A stretch of 64,000 bases of DNA from assembly GCA_963082975.1 (NCBI GenBank), contig OY720350.1, positions 18,322,910-18,386,909 on the forward strand, given 5' to 3'. The notes under the pieces are model-generated. The model was not told the origin of the DNA. It made no database searches and saw only the letters and a list, made by a program, of their open reading frames with translations. Positions within the stretch are counted from its first letter, which is position 1. Each line of letters opens with the position of its first letter. Source of the stretch: Labia minor. Taxonomy: Eukaryota > Arthropoda > Insecta > Dermaptera > Spongiphoridae. This document shows positions 47,738 through 61,369 of this stretch, piece after piece. Made by a program: the position numbers and the translations under genes.

Positions 47738-48052
47738 TTACAATTGTTATTATTTTCTGAGTTGGTGCACGTTGGTGCGGCGCCATCTATTTGTGGTGTG
47801 AGGCACCACAGTTCTCCTTTTCTGCGTTTTAGCGATACAACTCCAGTGGAAGTGGTTGTGGTCGTGGTCGTGGCTTGTATCGACGACATGCTTACTTAAT
47901 CGCTGAAACGCTGGAAGGGAGTTCTGTGGTGCCCCACAGCACAACTAACTAAAAATCATAACTAAATTTATTCCTTCACAACATCTTGATTATATACAAT
48001 ATCTTACAATTGTTATTATTGTCACGTTATCGCGGCGCCATCTATTTGTGAC
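47738..48052. repeat. Composite repeat: direct repeats flanking an inverted repeat
   Basis: Outer direct repeats: ttacaattgttattatt at 47738 and 48004, each followed by gcggcgccatctatttgtg (47777-47795 and 48032-48050). Between them are inverted arms of about 35 bp (47802-47836 and 47899-47934; caccacagttct and inverse). Frames across it are artefacts of a (GTG)n tract. It adjoins the broken end of a family B copy. Confidence 0.7.
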
Positions 48053-50128
48053 AGGACCATTCAACTTATTACTTTTTATTTTATTATTTTTATTTTTATT
48101 TTTATAAGTATTTTTTCTCTTTTATTTTTAAAATTGATTTAAATATTTTTATCATGGTCCAATATTTATATTAACATTCTTGAGTAAGGTTATGGTATAC
48201 TTAAGTATGTGTTATGATTGCGTTGTTGACCGACCACTTGGGAACAATCTCTCCTTAAAAGCTGGAGGTACTTTGAAACCCACTCATCTTCCATTCGAGG
48301 GATAATTACTATTTTCTTTCTCCAAAAATAAATCGATTTGAAAATCGTTATTATTATGCATCTCATAAATCTTCTCATCATTCTTCCTATAGTTGTTTTA
48401 TTCATGTTGAAAATGAAAAAAATGTATTCTTAATCATTAAATTATAAAATTTTATGGAAAGCTTTAATTTACATAAAAATCCAAAACTATTGAAAATTGA
48501 ATATTTTTCAAAAACCAATTTAATTTCAAGATTTTTACTTGTTCACTAATATATATATATATTACTTATTTAATATAATTAGTATAATATATTTTATTTG
48601 AATTAAATTACAGGGCGTGTTCAGCCAAATTTTGATATATATATATATATCTTCGGAGCTTCGGAAACATCAAGTCCAAAACTCCCACCCATTCAACCCA
48701 AAATTCCACCACGGTCTAAGGCCCAGAATCTCAAATAAAAAATTATCTCTTAAATAAACTTTCTTGAAAATGACACCGAAATAGGCACCAAAACGTCGAG
48801 ACCCAACTCTCACAATTAAACGTGAAAATTACCCGTAAATAATTTCTCATAATAAAAGAAACCTAAACGAATATATAAAAAAATATATATATTAAAATTT
48901 ATTGAAATTTTAATGAATTTGAATTTTATTTCAAATCTAAGTGTTATACAAAAAAAAATACATTATCGATATAATCTAATGAAAAGTAAAAATTTTATAT
49001 CTAAATTAAATAAATTTATGATAATTTTATAATCATATTTTTTAAAAAAAAAAAAAAAACATTTGACTTTAAAAAATATCTATTAATAGTAGATATATTT
49101 CAAATTTAAAGGTTAACTTGGAGTCTTCCTTGTCGAATGATATTTTTTGTTGCTTCCTCCCCTCTGTTGGCTCACTCGATCTCAGGCTCCGGCCATTTGA
49201 CTCCCCATTTAGGGGTCGAAATGGCCTCATTTGGGAATTGGGTATTTTTTTTTTACCAGTTTTCACCCCGGGTCTAATTTCTCAACATCCCAAGCTGTCT
49301 CAAGATGTTTGCTTCCATGAATTTCGTTCGTTTTTCTAGGAAATGTTCACTCAAATTGAAAAAAAAAAACCCCAAGCGAGTTTTACCTGGGGACACGTCT
49401 CCCAAAATCCAATAGAACTTAATTATCATCCATTTGGATGGGTTTATATATAAAAACATTTCACAATTTGAAAAAAAAAACAAAACAAAATGAAGCATGA
49501 AAAATTATAATCTTCCTAAATGTCTATTAAATCAATTAACAAAAGTTGACTAGTAAACAAAGATGTATCCACTTAATAGAACAATACTTTCAGAAAAAAA
49601 ATCCTTATCTCTTTTACTTATCAAAAGGTATAATTCCATTTGCTGCTGGAGATTTCTTACTGGGTTACGAAAACACACAAATAAATAACACGCAATTGCT
49701 TTCCCACTTGTGATGAATCACTTCTATTGATATCAGCTCGGATCAATTCCGTTATTCTTTATCTACTTTCTATTACGAATATGCTGTTAATTTATATTAA
49801 CTAACAATTTTGAAATTTCTATATATTTTGCATAAACAACATAAAAAAAAAATATCGAAGTAAGTAAGTCTATAAATAAATAAATATAATTTTAGTATTG
49901 AAAGATTGATAAATTTCATACTAATTTCAGACCAATCAATAAAATAATTATAAAGAAAATTAAATAAAAAATATTATTATTACATATTAATGTTAGAACT
50001 ACAGAGATAATTACTAGTGTAAATTTTTTTTTTTAACTTTTTTAAATAACGATCGATGAGAGAGTAGCATTGTATTATTATGATTATTACAATAAATGAA
50101 ATGGAATAATTTATAATATTATTTAATA
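48053..50128. other. AT-rich intergenic DNA; GC-richer zones at 48610-48800 and 49110-49460
   Basis: Neither zone has an exon with convincing splice sites. (TA)n lies at 48550-48562 and 48637-48650. Confidence 0.45.
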
Positions 50129-50945
50129 ATCTATCTATCTATCTCTGTGGCTCTAAGAAATTCGAAAGTTCTTGGCCGCAGCACCCACACTTCTCCAAGT
50201 ATCCCTATATGTACTGAGCCACAACCCTCCAATCCCTACCCTCTCCTATCTCTCTATCGTCCCTTCCTACATTATCCACCCACTCGGTCTCCCCACCAAT
50301 ATATTTTTCGTTATTGTTTCCTTTCCCAATCTAGACACGTGCCCTGCCCACCTTAACCTTCTCGACTTTATAATTCTAACTATATCTGGAGATGCATAGA
50401 GGTCATGCAATTCCTCGTTATGCAATCTTCGCCATTCCCCGGTGACCTCATCTTTCTTTGGCCCATAAATGCTTCGCAGAATCCTATTCTCAAATACTCT
50501 AAATCTACTCTCGTCACCTAAGGTCATAGACCATGACTCACATCCATATAATACAACCGGTAAAATAATTGTTTTATATATTTTAACTTTTATCCCCTTT
50601 GATAATAATTTTGATGTGATAAGCCCCTTTATTGCATGATAACAGGCGTTTCCCGATTGTAACCTCGCTTTAAACTCATCTCGAATATTATTATCTTTCG
50701 TTATCAGAGAACCTAAGTATTTAAATTTTTCTACATTTTCAAATTCTATATCTTGCATATTAAGATTTTGTGTGTTAATACTATTCCTCTCTGTTAATAA
50801 ATACTTTGTCTTAGCATTATTAATTTCTAGTCCCATCTCTTTTCCTGCTTCAATTAATTTTTCTACACTATCTATAATTGCAATTGCCGAATCTCCTATT
50901 ATATTTAGATCGTCTGCGTAACCTAATACTTGAATTTTATTGTTT
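50129..50945 (-). pseudogene. Non-LTR retrotransposon (LINE) reverse-transcriptase fragment, copy 1
   Basis: The minus strand encodes the C-terminal half of a LINE reverse transcriptase, open from about 50940 to 50267. It has the catalytic YADD (50920-50909), then KFKYLGSLIT, VVLYGCESWSMT and RRLRWAGHVSRLGKE, the usual order downstream of the palm domain. No endonuclease or RT N-terminus is present: the element is 5'-truncated near a gagcttaaa tandem repeat (50940-50985). The 3' end at the left carries a short (GATA)n tail (50132-50143). Clade (RTE- or Jockey-like) is not resolved. Confidence 0.85.
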
Positions 50946-53900
50946 AAGCTCTATGTTTAAGCTCTATATTTAAGCTCTCATTTATTTCAATTTTTTTTTC
51001 TTTATTAAAAATAATAATACGTCATGATACTACATGTGTTATGTTACAAAATATTATTTAATTATATAATATTTAATTATTTAATAATATAATAATAATA
51101 AATGTTTAATTTAATAATATAATAATATTAAATAATAATAAAATTAGATAAGATGTACTTTATGTATTCATCCGAATAATAATATGATTTTTTTTAACTT
51201 GTTTTAATAAATAATGAAATTGATTTATAGAGTGGTAAAAATTAATCATTTTTAAATATATAAATAATTTCATCATTTTAAATTAATAAACGTATGGATT
51301 ATACTTTTTCACATCATCATTCATTGATGTTTTAAAAATAAAAAGGGGATTACAATTTGATTATAGAAGATGTCTGGTTTTTGGACAAATCCATTGTCTT
51401 ATCATACAGGGTGGGTAGTCTGTCGTATGAGGAGGGGGCGGTTGTCCTTTTTTTTCGCCTCATTATCTCTATACGGTCGAGGGAGAGTGTAAGTAAAGTT
51501 AAATTGAGGTTGATTCAATGAGTCCGTCGGTGTCAATTCCGTTGACGGCAGATTAATCGGCTTCCATTTACTAGGGAGAAAGTAAATGCGAAGAATAAAC
51601 TAGATTAAAACTGAAAAAATTGAATTTTTTTAGAAATAAATCTCGTTGACAAATGGAACAAAAAAAAGGGAAGGGGACGGGGAATGATTGGATTTTTTTT
51701 AGGTTCACTTAAGAAACTCTCTCTCTCTATCACACACACTCCCTCTCTACTATATATATATATATATATATACCAATGAATGTATGTTTGTATATGTATA
51801 TTTTTAGTATATAACTTAATTCGAAGTAAAGAATTGCAATGAAATTTGACATAAACATAATTTTTCACCAAGAGTCAATCACTAGCATATTTTAATTTTG
51901 AAAATTACAAATGAATTGAAAAAAAAATTTATTCTGAAATGCATTCGTTGAAGAGTGAGATAATTTTTGGATCATTTACTCACTTTATAATTGTAATAAA
52001 CAAAAAAATAAAACAATTTGTAAAATTGGATTTTAAAGTAATATCTGTACAATATAAAAAATTGTGTACAAAAATTATCTCTCTCTTCAAAGAATACAAG
52101 TCAGAATAAGCACCAATACATCCTCAATTATTGTCAGAAAATATTTTACCTACTAGACGAGCCCGTTGTAAAAGGCGTTTGCAATTTATGTTTAAACTAT
52201 AACTATAATATAATTATAATACTACTACTATAACTATAATATCTTCATAATATAACAGACATCACATACAAGGACGGAAATTATATATATTAGATATGTT
52301 TTTTAGTTTTGAAGTATTTAGTAAATAATCGATTTGTAATTATATAATAATTTGTAATTGTTAAAGCCTCTCTCCCTGATTTAGATTTATTTATTTTAAT
52401 GTCAATTTATTTTTATATAATTTCTTTTTATATATATTTTTTTGTATATTTATATTCAACCACGTGGACTGTTCAGAAGCTAATTTGACGATGCGAAAAG
52501 GGTCACATGACCCTCACAGCCAATCTCCTTGCTGCCTTTTGTTGATGTTGGGCTCAGGGCTTCTCCCTCTGAGCTTCGGAGAGGTGATCTCTCACTTGGT
52601 ATTTGGACATGATATTGTTTACACGCTTTTGGCTTTTTTAGCTGTGACTTCGCCATTTTTAGATTTGTTGGCCACGTGGTTTTTAAACTGTGTTGAGTTA
52701 TTATTATTATTTTTTTGTAAACTTGTTTTGTTTTAGCTGAGCATTAGCTAGCATTTATTTCTTTTTATTTTTATATTTAATTTGTAAATTTTAAGGAATC
52801 TCTCCTTTTAATTTTATATCAAAATTTCATTTTTTTATTTTTACTTTATATTAATTTTCTTTTCATTAAATATTATAACGTGGCAACGAAGATTTTTCTT
52901 TTATTTGTAAAAAAGTGAATCTAATTTTTCCTTTGCAGATCCATATGTTAGCATCGGATATTTTGATTAATTTGATTTGTTATTATTTCTTTCCGATTTT
53001 GGTTCTCCAAGGCGAATCGCCTAAGCACTAATAGTCAAACGTACTGCACTCTTTGGTGAAGTTTATTTCAGGGTCCCTTTCCCAAATAATTTTATTTTAC
53101 TCCCCGTGTGAAAGAGTTGAGAATTCTTGTTTAACTCCTTCACTAGTGGCACAGGTGATCCGACAGGCTCAACAATATTTTATTTTGTTTCGGCTTGTCC
53201 AGTAATTAAAAGAGGATTGATTGAAATTTCACATTTCAGCTCTACATTGTTTACAAGCATTAATATCTGAGTCCCTAGAACAGCAGGGCTACTCAATATT
53301 ACCTCGCTCTCAGAACAATTCTATTTTTATTCAAATTTATAAAATGTAAAATATAAGATATTTTCAATAAATAAATTTTAATTATCTTGAAAAAAGTTGC
53401 TTTTCAAATCTAAATTAAAAATAAAAATAGAAAAATAAATTAACTGAAGAAAATAATAAATAGGTACATTGTTTTTACTGTTAAAATTGTCTACTTTGAG
53501 AGAGGCTCAGAGGTTGCAGCTATAGGCGGGCTGATAAGTTAGTATATATGTATATTTACCTGGAGTATAATTCATATGATAGGCCTATCATTTTAAAAGA
53601 ATCCAGGAACAAAAAAAAATTATAAGATAACTCTGAAATATATTGTTGATACTAATTGATACTAAAGATAATATATAAATTTAAATAATAGATTAAATTT
53701 AAATGAGACTCTTACCCTCATCATTATCCCAATATTAACATATTATTAGAATGTTTATGAGAACGAATTAGGCTACCGTCTTGAATAAATTTGGGAAGGT
53801 TTTTATGTTTTTTTTTGTTTTTTTTTTATATATATAAAGATGATTTTTATAGTGTCTACACATTATTATAATTAATTTGAGAGGGGTTAATTTCTCAAAG

Positions 53901-56880
53901 ACATGATCTGGTGGTAGTTTTTATTGAAAACAAAAAGTTTTAAATATCTAATACAAGTTCTATGTCTTTTCGTATTATGTATACAATTTACACACACACA
54001 ATTCACTAATTTTTAATTATTTAATCATTAATTTGTCATAAATGATCTCTTTTATCTAATTTTCTATTGCGAAAGAAGAATGAGAAAGAGATTAGATAGA
54101 AAAGAATGGAAAAATTCTTTGATAAGAATAAATTGTTGGGTTCACGAACTCAGTAGCAGTCAGTCGGTCTAACAACCTTTTCGATTGTTCATTAACTTGT
54201 TCAATTTTCAAATATTAAAATTCTAGGTATTTTATAAAGATTGTATTGAAATAATTTTATAGTTCAATTAAATAAATAAAATAAAATATTTTTTTATAAT
54301 AATTAATTAAAATTAATCCTTTGGATTATTAATTATTTTTTTTTCTATTTTAAGAAAGTGAGTGATGTTATGCTTTAACACTAGTTTTTTTTTTCTTTTT
54401 ATTTCTATTTCACCCTCACAAGAGATTAAATATTGCCCAGCTCATGAATCATGATGGTCCACACACCTGAGAATAAAGGGGATGCTTTTATAAATAAAAG
54501 TTTTAACAGTGCAGGTGGAATGGACAATTCTTCTAGTCAGGTATAGAATACCTCTCCCTCCACCCACATCCCCTCCCACTCCTTCTTCCTAAATAAAAAA
54601 AAATGCAATTTTTTTATAAATTCAAAAAGTGAACAGCTGCAATCTAGGACAGTTCAAGTGCACTTGAAACGCAATGTCAATGCAAAATGAAGTACCTATC
54701 TCAAACCAATCTAGATAGCCTTTTTTTTTTTTTAAAAAAAAAGACCTTTTATTTGCTTTTTTACGACCCGTTAATTTACTGGTTTCTACCTCCACCAAGC
54801 AATTGCTTGTCAAGGATAGAACCCTTATATTTCTACTGGAGATGGAATCTCGGATCAACCAAATGAAATGATAGGACTTGAGAGTTTATAATCGTTGAAG
54901 GGTCAGAGAGCGTTCGTTCCTCTATCGAAGAAAATAATCATTGTTGTAAATCATCTACTTAATTGACATTGAAACATAGGTATAAGTATTTGAAATATAT
55001 ACATATACCTATATTTTATTTTAAAATTTAAAATTAAAAAAGAAATTATTCAATAGATTTTTAGAAATTAAAATTTCTTTATATACAAAGATATAATAAG
55101 TATCACATACTATTTTACCATTAATATTTCTTTATTTTTGCCATTATTTATATTTTAAATTTTGCAAAATGTTAAATAATTCTTCAAATTATTTAATATC
55201 AATGAAAATTCTAAATAAAAAATTTAGATTACAAATTTTGATCGATTTCCAAAAATTTTTTTATTTTTTTTTTTTTTTTTTTTTTGATTCAGGGATTTTT
55301 ACTAAAAGATGTATTTCAGTTTTATTTTTTACCTTTACTAAACTCTTTGATTACTATTGTATATATTCTATTCTACTATAACTATATGGTATATGCTATA
55401 TATATATGTATTTAAAATAAGATGAAATTTCACTGATGTGGAAAGCATATTTAATAATTAATATATAATTTCTTGTTATTACATTTTATGTTAATAGAAA
55501 ATATAGGTTAATATTATGCTGAGAATATTAAAAATTTATTTGCCTTTACTATTCTAATAAATAAAATATAACACTTCATTTTACTGTTACTTCATAATTA
55601 TCAATTCGAGGAATGAATACAAATTAATAAAACCGTTGTTCACCCTTGATATATACAATTATTTATATAATTCTGTGAAAAGTGATAATAATAATATTAT
55701 TATTATTATTATTTTAAAATCTTCCTTTTCATTTTTTGATTTAAATATTCTTCTTAGAATACAATTCACGAACAAATGCGATTATATTTTTTTTTTTTTG
55801 CCTATTCTACTTGAATAATTTTTTTTTTTATTCCACGAATGACAAATGATATTCTAGACCTTAATACTTTTATCAAATTCAACCCTGAATTCGAATAGAT
55901 CACTCATCCGAATAGTTTCAATGTCAATTTATTATTTTTACCCGAAAGACAAATTGTTGGACGACGTTCCTGGACGATTTGAACAAAATGAAAACAAACC
56001 CGAAATGACGAGGAGGGAGAAGAAAAAATCGACTGATGGAAATCGGGTGGAATAAAAAAAAAAAAAAAAAGAAATAAAAAGGAGTAGAAGATAGAAAGAA
56101 GAGAAACACAGAATGAGAGATGGATTAATAGGAACTTAAATTGAGAAATCCCTTTCGAAGCTGTAGACAGAAGAAGGGAGAAGAGAAAGAAAGGAAGTCT
56201 TCACTGTGATTAAAAAGTAAATGGGCTCCCTGAAGTAAATACCGCGTTCTCAAAAGTAATTATTTTAATAAAGAGAAGAAGACCAGAGTTCAATTCAATA
56301 ATAGGATTTGGTGTTAATAACAAATTATTTATTTTCAATTTAGTTTTTTTTTTTTGTTATTATCTAGTTAAAAAGAAAATCTATTTGTTACGTGATTTTT
56401 TTTTTAATTTCATTTCATTTGTAACTACTAATAAATGTAAATGACTAAATAAAACAAGAAATTTAATTAATTATAGTTATCAAATCTGTTTTAATAAATT
56501 TTTAAACTTTGATTAAAAAAAGTGAAAAAAATTATGATTGGAGAAGAAGTTTTATCGTTTTAAAGATGTACATATACATATATAGTTATCATAAAAATAA
56601 AAATTATATACTACACAACAGACTAGAACAAAATCAAATTTAAAAGTGATTATATTTTTTTTTGTATTCTAGTAGATATGTTTCTTTATACTTTTAGAGT
56701 TAATAGATAAAATAAGTATTATTTAAATATAGATAAAACAATTATTAAACTAATTTTGAATCAACCTACAGATGAAACTATAATCGAGCGGTATATTTTG
56801 AAAGTGATCTAAATCCATTTATCTTCAAATCGAGATATTTAAGGGTTTGCGTTTCAATGAATTTAAAAATAAAAGTAGAG
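50946..56880. other. AT-rich intergenic DNA with scattered GC-richer islands
   Basis: Islands at 51400-51560, 52450-52720, 52960-53320, 54420-54600, 54640-54920 and 55900-56240 have no supported exon. The 90-residue frame at 52464-52736 starts with GTG, lacks splice support and is hydrophobic by composition. (TA)n lies at 51751-51772. Confidence 0.4.
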
Positions 56881-58380
56881 GATCCTAATGAGTCATACTG
56901 CTTAAGTGTATCTAAGGGTGTTAAATTTATTGTTCCCGTTAAAATAGTGGCAATCATTAAGTTTTTATTAAATTATGCGTTTTGGAGTTTGGCCACATTC
57001 AAAATTAACAATGAGTTTTATTATAAAATTTGAAGGTGCCCAAGTCCATTCAAAATAATTTAAGATGCTTCTAATTAACAAAAAATACTGAATTTATTTT
57101 ATATATCTTTAAAACACTTAAGAAACATAATTTATGCGATTCAAAACATTTTTTAATTATAGAACATACAAAATTACAAACATAAATGTTTTACAAAACA
57201 ATTTACTTTTCATTTACATTTTGCATGTGTGAAAGGGATTTGAAGAAATCATCATGTTCCGATGGTATATAAAATTGAATTTTGCTGTTGTAATTGGTCT
57301 GAGATTTTTATAGAGTTGTGTCAATACAAAATGTACGAATTTTCTTCGTCTACCCCGACGTGGTAATAAATTCAGGACTTAAATTCATTCTCATGTGTTG
57401 GAGATAATTTTATATGGTTCATTTCTGACAAAACGCATCCAACATATTTTTAACCAATTTACTGATGCTCCATCAGAAGTCTTTGCCCGTTTAAAAATTG
57501 CATCTTCTAATAATTATTTCGATACAAAATCTTATTGTCTCATTTCATTTACAATAAAATTATTACCTTTCTGACACTTTTTAATAATCTTGTAATAATC
57601 TTGGGGATCGAACAGTAAATTATTTTTTTAATAATATTTCCATCACGCCATTGAACTAATTCTGAAAATTTTTGTGTCAAAAATTTATCGAATTTAGTTG
57701 TAATATAAACACAATCTGAAATACTTCACTGATAAATAACATGAAGTTGTACATGTAACCATGATAACCGGCAAAAAAATGAAAAACGGAGTTAGGCCAC
57801 TTTCAAAATAAACGACTCAATTCGTCAACTACACTACTTTAATAATTTGAAACATACTATCTTATTCAATAAGAAATGAAGAAACCAATTTTTACTTGTA
57901 AAAATTTATAAAATTGATTCAAAAGGTTAAAATAATAATTTGAATTGATTGCTTTGCCAGTTTGAAGGTAATCTATAAACAAAATTTCTTCTGCATTCCC
58001 AAAAACTGATCCTAACTTCTTGGCTGATTTATGCACACGAACGGCGCCGAAGAACCGGGATCACACCACTCCTTAGCCTCCTGTTTTGATTCAGAATCAT
58101 GATGGTTGCTTTGAAGTTGATGAATTCATTACTGAATACAATATGGGCGTAATAACTACTTGAATGCAACGACAGTGTCTCGGTCACCTATTGTCTTTAA
58201 CATTGTAGTTTGGTTAATTAAAAATCTTTCATTTAAAACCAAATTCGAAATATTAGGTACATATTAAATTTCAACAAGAATCACTTTTAGGATATTATGT
58301 GGTCTTGTAAATTTAAAATAAAATCTTTTGGTATTTTGAGATGGTTAACATGAAATTGTTTGTGTGTCTGTAACGAATAT
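56881..58380. other. Possible decayed mobile element, unclassified
   Basis: The base composition is more even than in neighbouring intergenic DNA. On the minus strand, interrupted pieces look once-coding (for example FKRAKTSDGASVNWLK near 57490). The motif ggagtttggccacattcaaa (56984) recurs with changes as ggagttaggccactttcaaa (57788). No family could be named. Confidence 0.25.
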
Positions 58381-58381
58381 A

Positions 58382-59066
58382 CGAGGGCTGTTCAAATAAG
58401 ACCGAACTTTAGTCATAAAATATTTATTATAATACTTACAATTTTACAAATGTTTGCCCCTTCAAAGTACTCCACGTTGCTTGCTATGCACCGTTCCCAG
58501 CGTTTTTTCCACTGTTTAAATGCTTCTTGGAACTCGTTTTGTGTGATGTTTAGTTGTGTCAGCGATTTCTCTTGAATTTCTGGTACACCTTGAAAACGGC
58601 GACCTTTTAAGGTGTATTTTAGTTTCGGAAATAGGAAGAAATCCGCTGGGGAGTATGGAGGATGTGGAAGAACAGCTGTCCCGTTTTTAGCCAAAATTTC
58701 GCCAACAGAGACGCGTGACTTGTCGCGTTGTAGTGGTGCAAAATCCAGTTCTTGTTTGTTATCCTTCTAGTCCTTCTGAAACAATGACCACGTTTCAGAA
58801 AAAGATTCACCGATGTTAAAACAAAATTTAATGTTACAACGTTGCTCTTCAAAGTCCTTCATTTTCACTTTTTCGCAGAGCGCTGGCTGTACGAGTTCAC
58901 TAAATTGGTTCTCACTGCCAACTGATCGATCGCTGTGAGCTGTGAGGCGCGCAATGCTCGTTTTGTTTCTAAAGAATGCAGCTAGGCTAACATGCGAACG
59001 CGACTTCAAACTATAACGCATTTCGTAGTATTTTAAAAAGTTCGGTTTTTTTTTGAACTGCTCTCG
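58382..59066 (-). pseudogene. Mariner relic lacking catalytic segments
   Basis: Inverted repeats CGAGGGCTGTTCAAATAAGA and the inverse of GTTCGGTTTTTTTTTGAACTGCTCTCG, each flanked by TA (58380-58381, 59067-59068), delimit 685 bp. The minus strand gives a transposase start (MKDFEEQRCNIKFCFNIGES), then jumps to the segment around the second catalytic residue, where the Asp is replaced (HHYNATSH). It then reads LPHPPYSPADFFLFPKLK, in which the DLAP carrying the third catalytic Asp is missing. It is inactive. The longer upstream frame (to 59123) runs outside the element and is not real. Confidence 0.85.
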
Positions 59067-59068
59067 TA

Positions 59069-61365
59069 TATTATTTAACAACTTTTGTTGTTTATTTGTT
59101 GATCCTTTATGGTTCATCGACATATTTTAAATTAAAATAATTACAAATCATCTGAAAGTTTTAAATATAATATCATCACTAATCTATTGTATTTTTTATT
59201 TTTGAAAATAAAAATCATAAAAAAGGATAATGTGTTAATTTTCGCTAAAAGAATTCTATTTGGGTATCACATCATTTTTCGAATGCTCGTAATGAAAGTG
59301 GTGAATGAAATGATTAATTTCATAATAATATACTTCATTTCTTCTTTTCATTTTATTAATTTTGTTTTTGTTGGCGTATTCGAATGGAGAGGGTATTAAT
59401 CAACTTAACCGGAAGGGCTTTTAGACGAGCAACCTTTTCCCATTGGCCAATTGAGTAGAAACGTTGACATCTCGCGTTGAAGGCATTTGTCTTAACCAGT
59501 GGAGAGGCCCCGCTTATCGTAACTCCCCTGGGATATCGCGTCATCATCCACTCTTTTATACATTCAAATAAGATAAAAAAAAAAATCATAATAATATTCA
59601 TCGCTATGGTTCTATCATCTATAAGACTCTATTGCCTCCTGGAGGTTTCGATTTATCACAATCACTTGAAGGGAAGGAGGAAAAAAAATACACGAAGGGC
59701 AACTGGATAAGAATGACGCCGGAGGGGCTGCGGTGATGATTGTCTCTCTGGCAGACATATTGCATGGAATCAATCACTAGTAGTTTTGCGTGGAGGGCAC
59801 TAATGCTTGAAAAAACCTACCCCTTCCACTCATTTCTAACTGGATTCTCATCTCCACCAGTCATTTGGATTTTATCAACAATAAATTTGATTATATTTTT
59901 CCTTTATGACGATCATAATCGATGGATCCCAATCATTTGCCTTTTTCTTTCCCCAATTCAGGTTTTGGAAAGCTATCAAGTTCATTAAAAGAAAAGGGAT
60001 CTGACTCAACTTCTAACTACTTAACACCCCAATTTCCTCTATAAAATTTGATTTATATTAAATAATAAATATAATCATTAAAAATTTATTAAATATTAAT
60101 AACTAATAATTACATTGCATCAAAAACAAAATTATTATAAAAAATTTTAATTTTTTAGAGCCACGTCACTCAATTTGGCACCCATCATGAGGGAGGAGAG
60201 TTATAAGCATTCTACCTAAAACTACGATAAATAGAGATTATAAAATTACATTTTTTTTATATAAAAAAATAAATTAAAAAATCTTTATATTTAATACATA
60301 TATACAATGTCAATATATTAGATAAATTAATTCTTATCTTAAATATTTTTTGTTATTAATAATAATAATAATAATAAAAATATCACTCAAGAATTACCTT
60401 AAATTGATCTTAATACCGGAGATCTCTGGTCTTTCATAGTAGCTTTCTCTAAATAACCATTCTTTTGTGAATAAACGTTATTTTCTCCGATTCATTTCTC
60501 ACTTCAGTTTCAAACCCAAAGTAATTTTAGGAAATGGAGCCGCCACGTTCAGTTCGCAGAAAGTCCGGCCAGTTTTCTTTTGATTCCACCTTTAACAGAA
60601 GATAATAAAAGTTAATCACGAGATGTAATTATAGGGTATTCTGGTATAAATGCACTTTTGTAATCGTGATCGACGGACCGACAGTCCGTTCCGTTGTTTT
60701 TCCATAACTCTTCCCCCTCCCTCACTCCTCCTACCCTTTTTACAAATACAACTGGCGTCTATATATTCAACTAGATATTCAATTGGCTCAAAGACAAAGT
60801 GGATGGATCTTTTGGAATTCGATGCAACCTTTTTTTTTATAATTATACATTTTTTTTCTTACAAATTCCTTATACGTATAAAGAATTATAGTTGAAAAAA
60901 TAATCTCTATACCATTATGAATTGATTATGAAAAATGGTGTAAATTTTATAATTCTTTCAGGAATAAATGATTAATAAAAATAAATTCAATGGGATAGTT
61001 AGAATGTCAAGAAAAAGTATCATAGAATAAATGAGAATACCTTTCAAACTTGTTTTGTCTTTAATACTTCTTTATTTATTCTGAATATCTCTCATTAATT
61101 TACAAAAAAAAGTGTTAAGGGTAATTAAATAACTAAGATCTTAATAGATAATGTATTAACACTTACACTATTAAAGAAAAATTACTATATAATTTAGATT
61201 TTAGATCATTTAATATTCTTTTATATTCTTTGTTCATTTTGAATTAAAAAAAAAACAATATGGCTCGAGTATCACATAACCTTTATTTAACAGATTTTAC
61301 TGCTGCTTTTTAATTATCATTTCTTTCATTTTTTATTAAAGCTACGCTGTTCATATATTTATGTT
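59069..61365. other. Intergenic DNA; GC-richer island at 59390-59990
   Basis: The island carries two opposite-strand frames but no splice-bounded exon or recognisable domain. The remainder is AT-rich, with (AAT)n at 60357-60376. Confidence 0.4.
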
Positions 61366-61369
61366 ACTA

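Noticed and set aside
47674..47944. Overlapping Thr/Val/His-rich frames
   Set aside because: Products of a (GTG)n tract and an inverted repeat; three frames on two strands are open at once.
52464..52736. 90-residue hydrophobic frame in a GC-richer island
   Set aside because: The start codon is GTG, there is no acceptor, and hydrophobicity follows from T-rich composition.
58767..59123. 118-residue frame starting at 59123
   Set aside because: Its first third lies outside the mariner terminal repeat; only the internal MKDFEEQ part belongs to a transposase.
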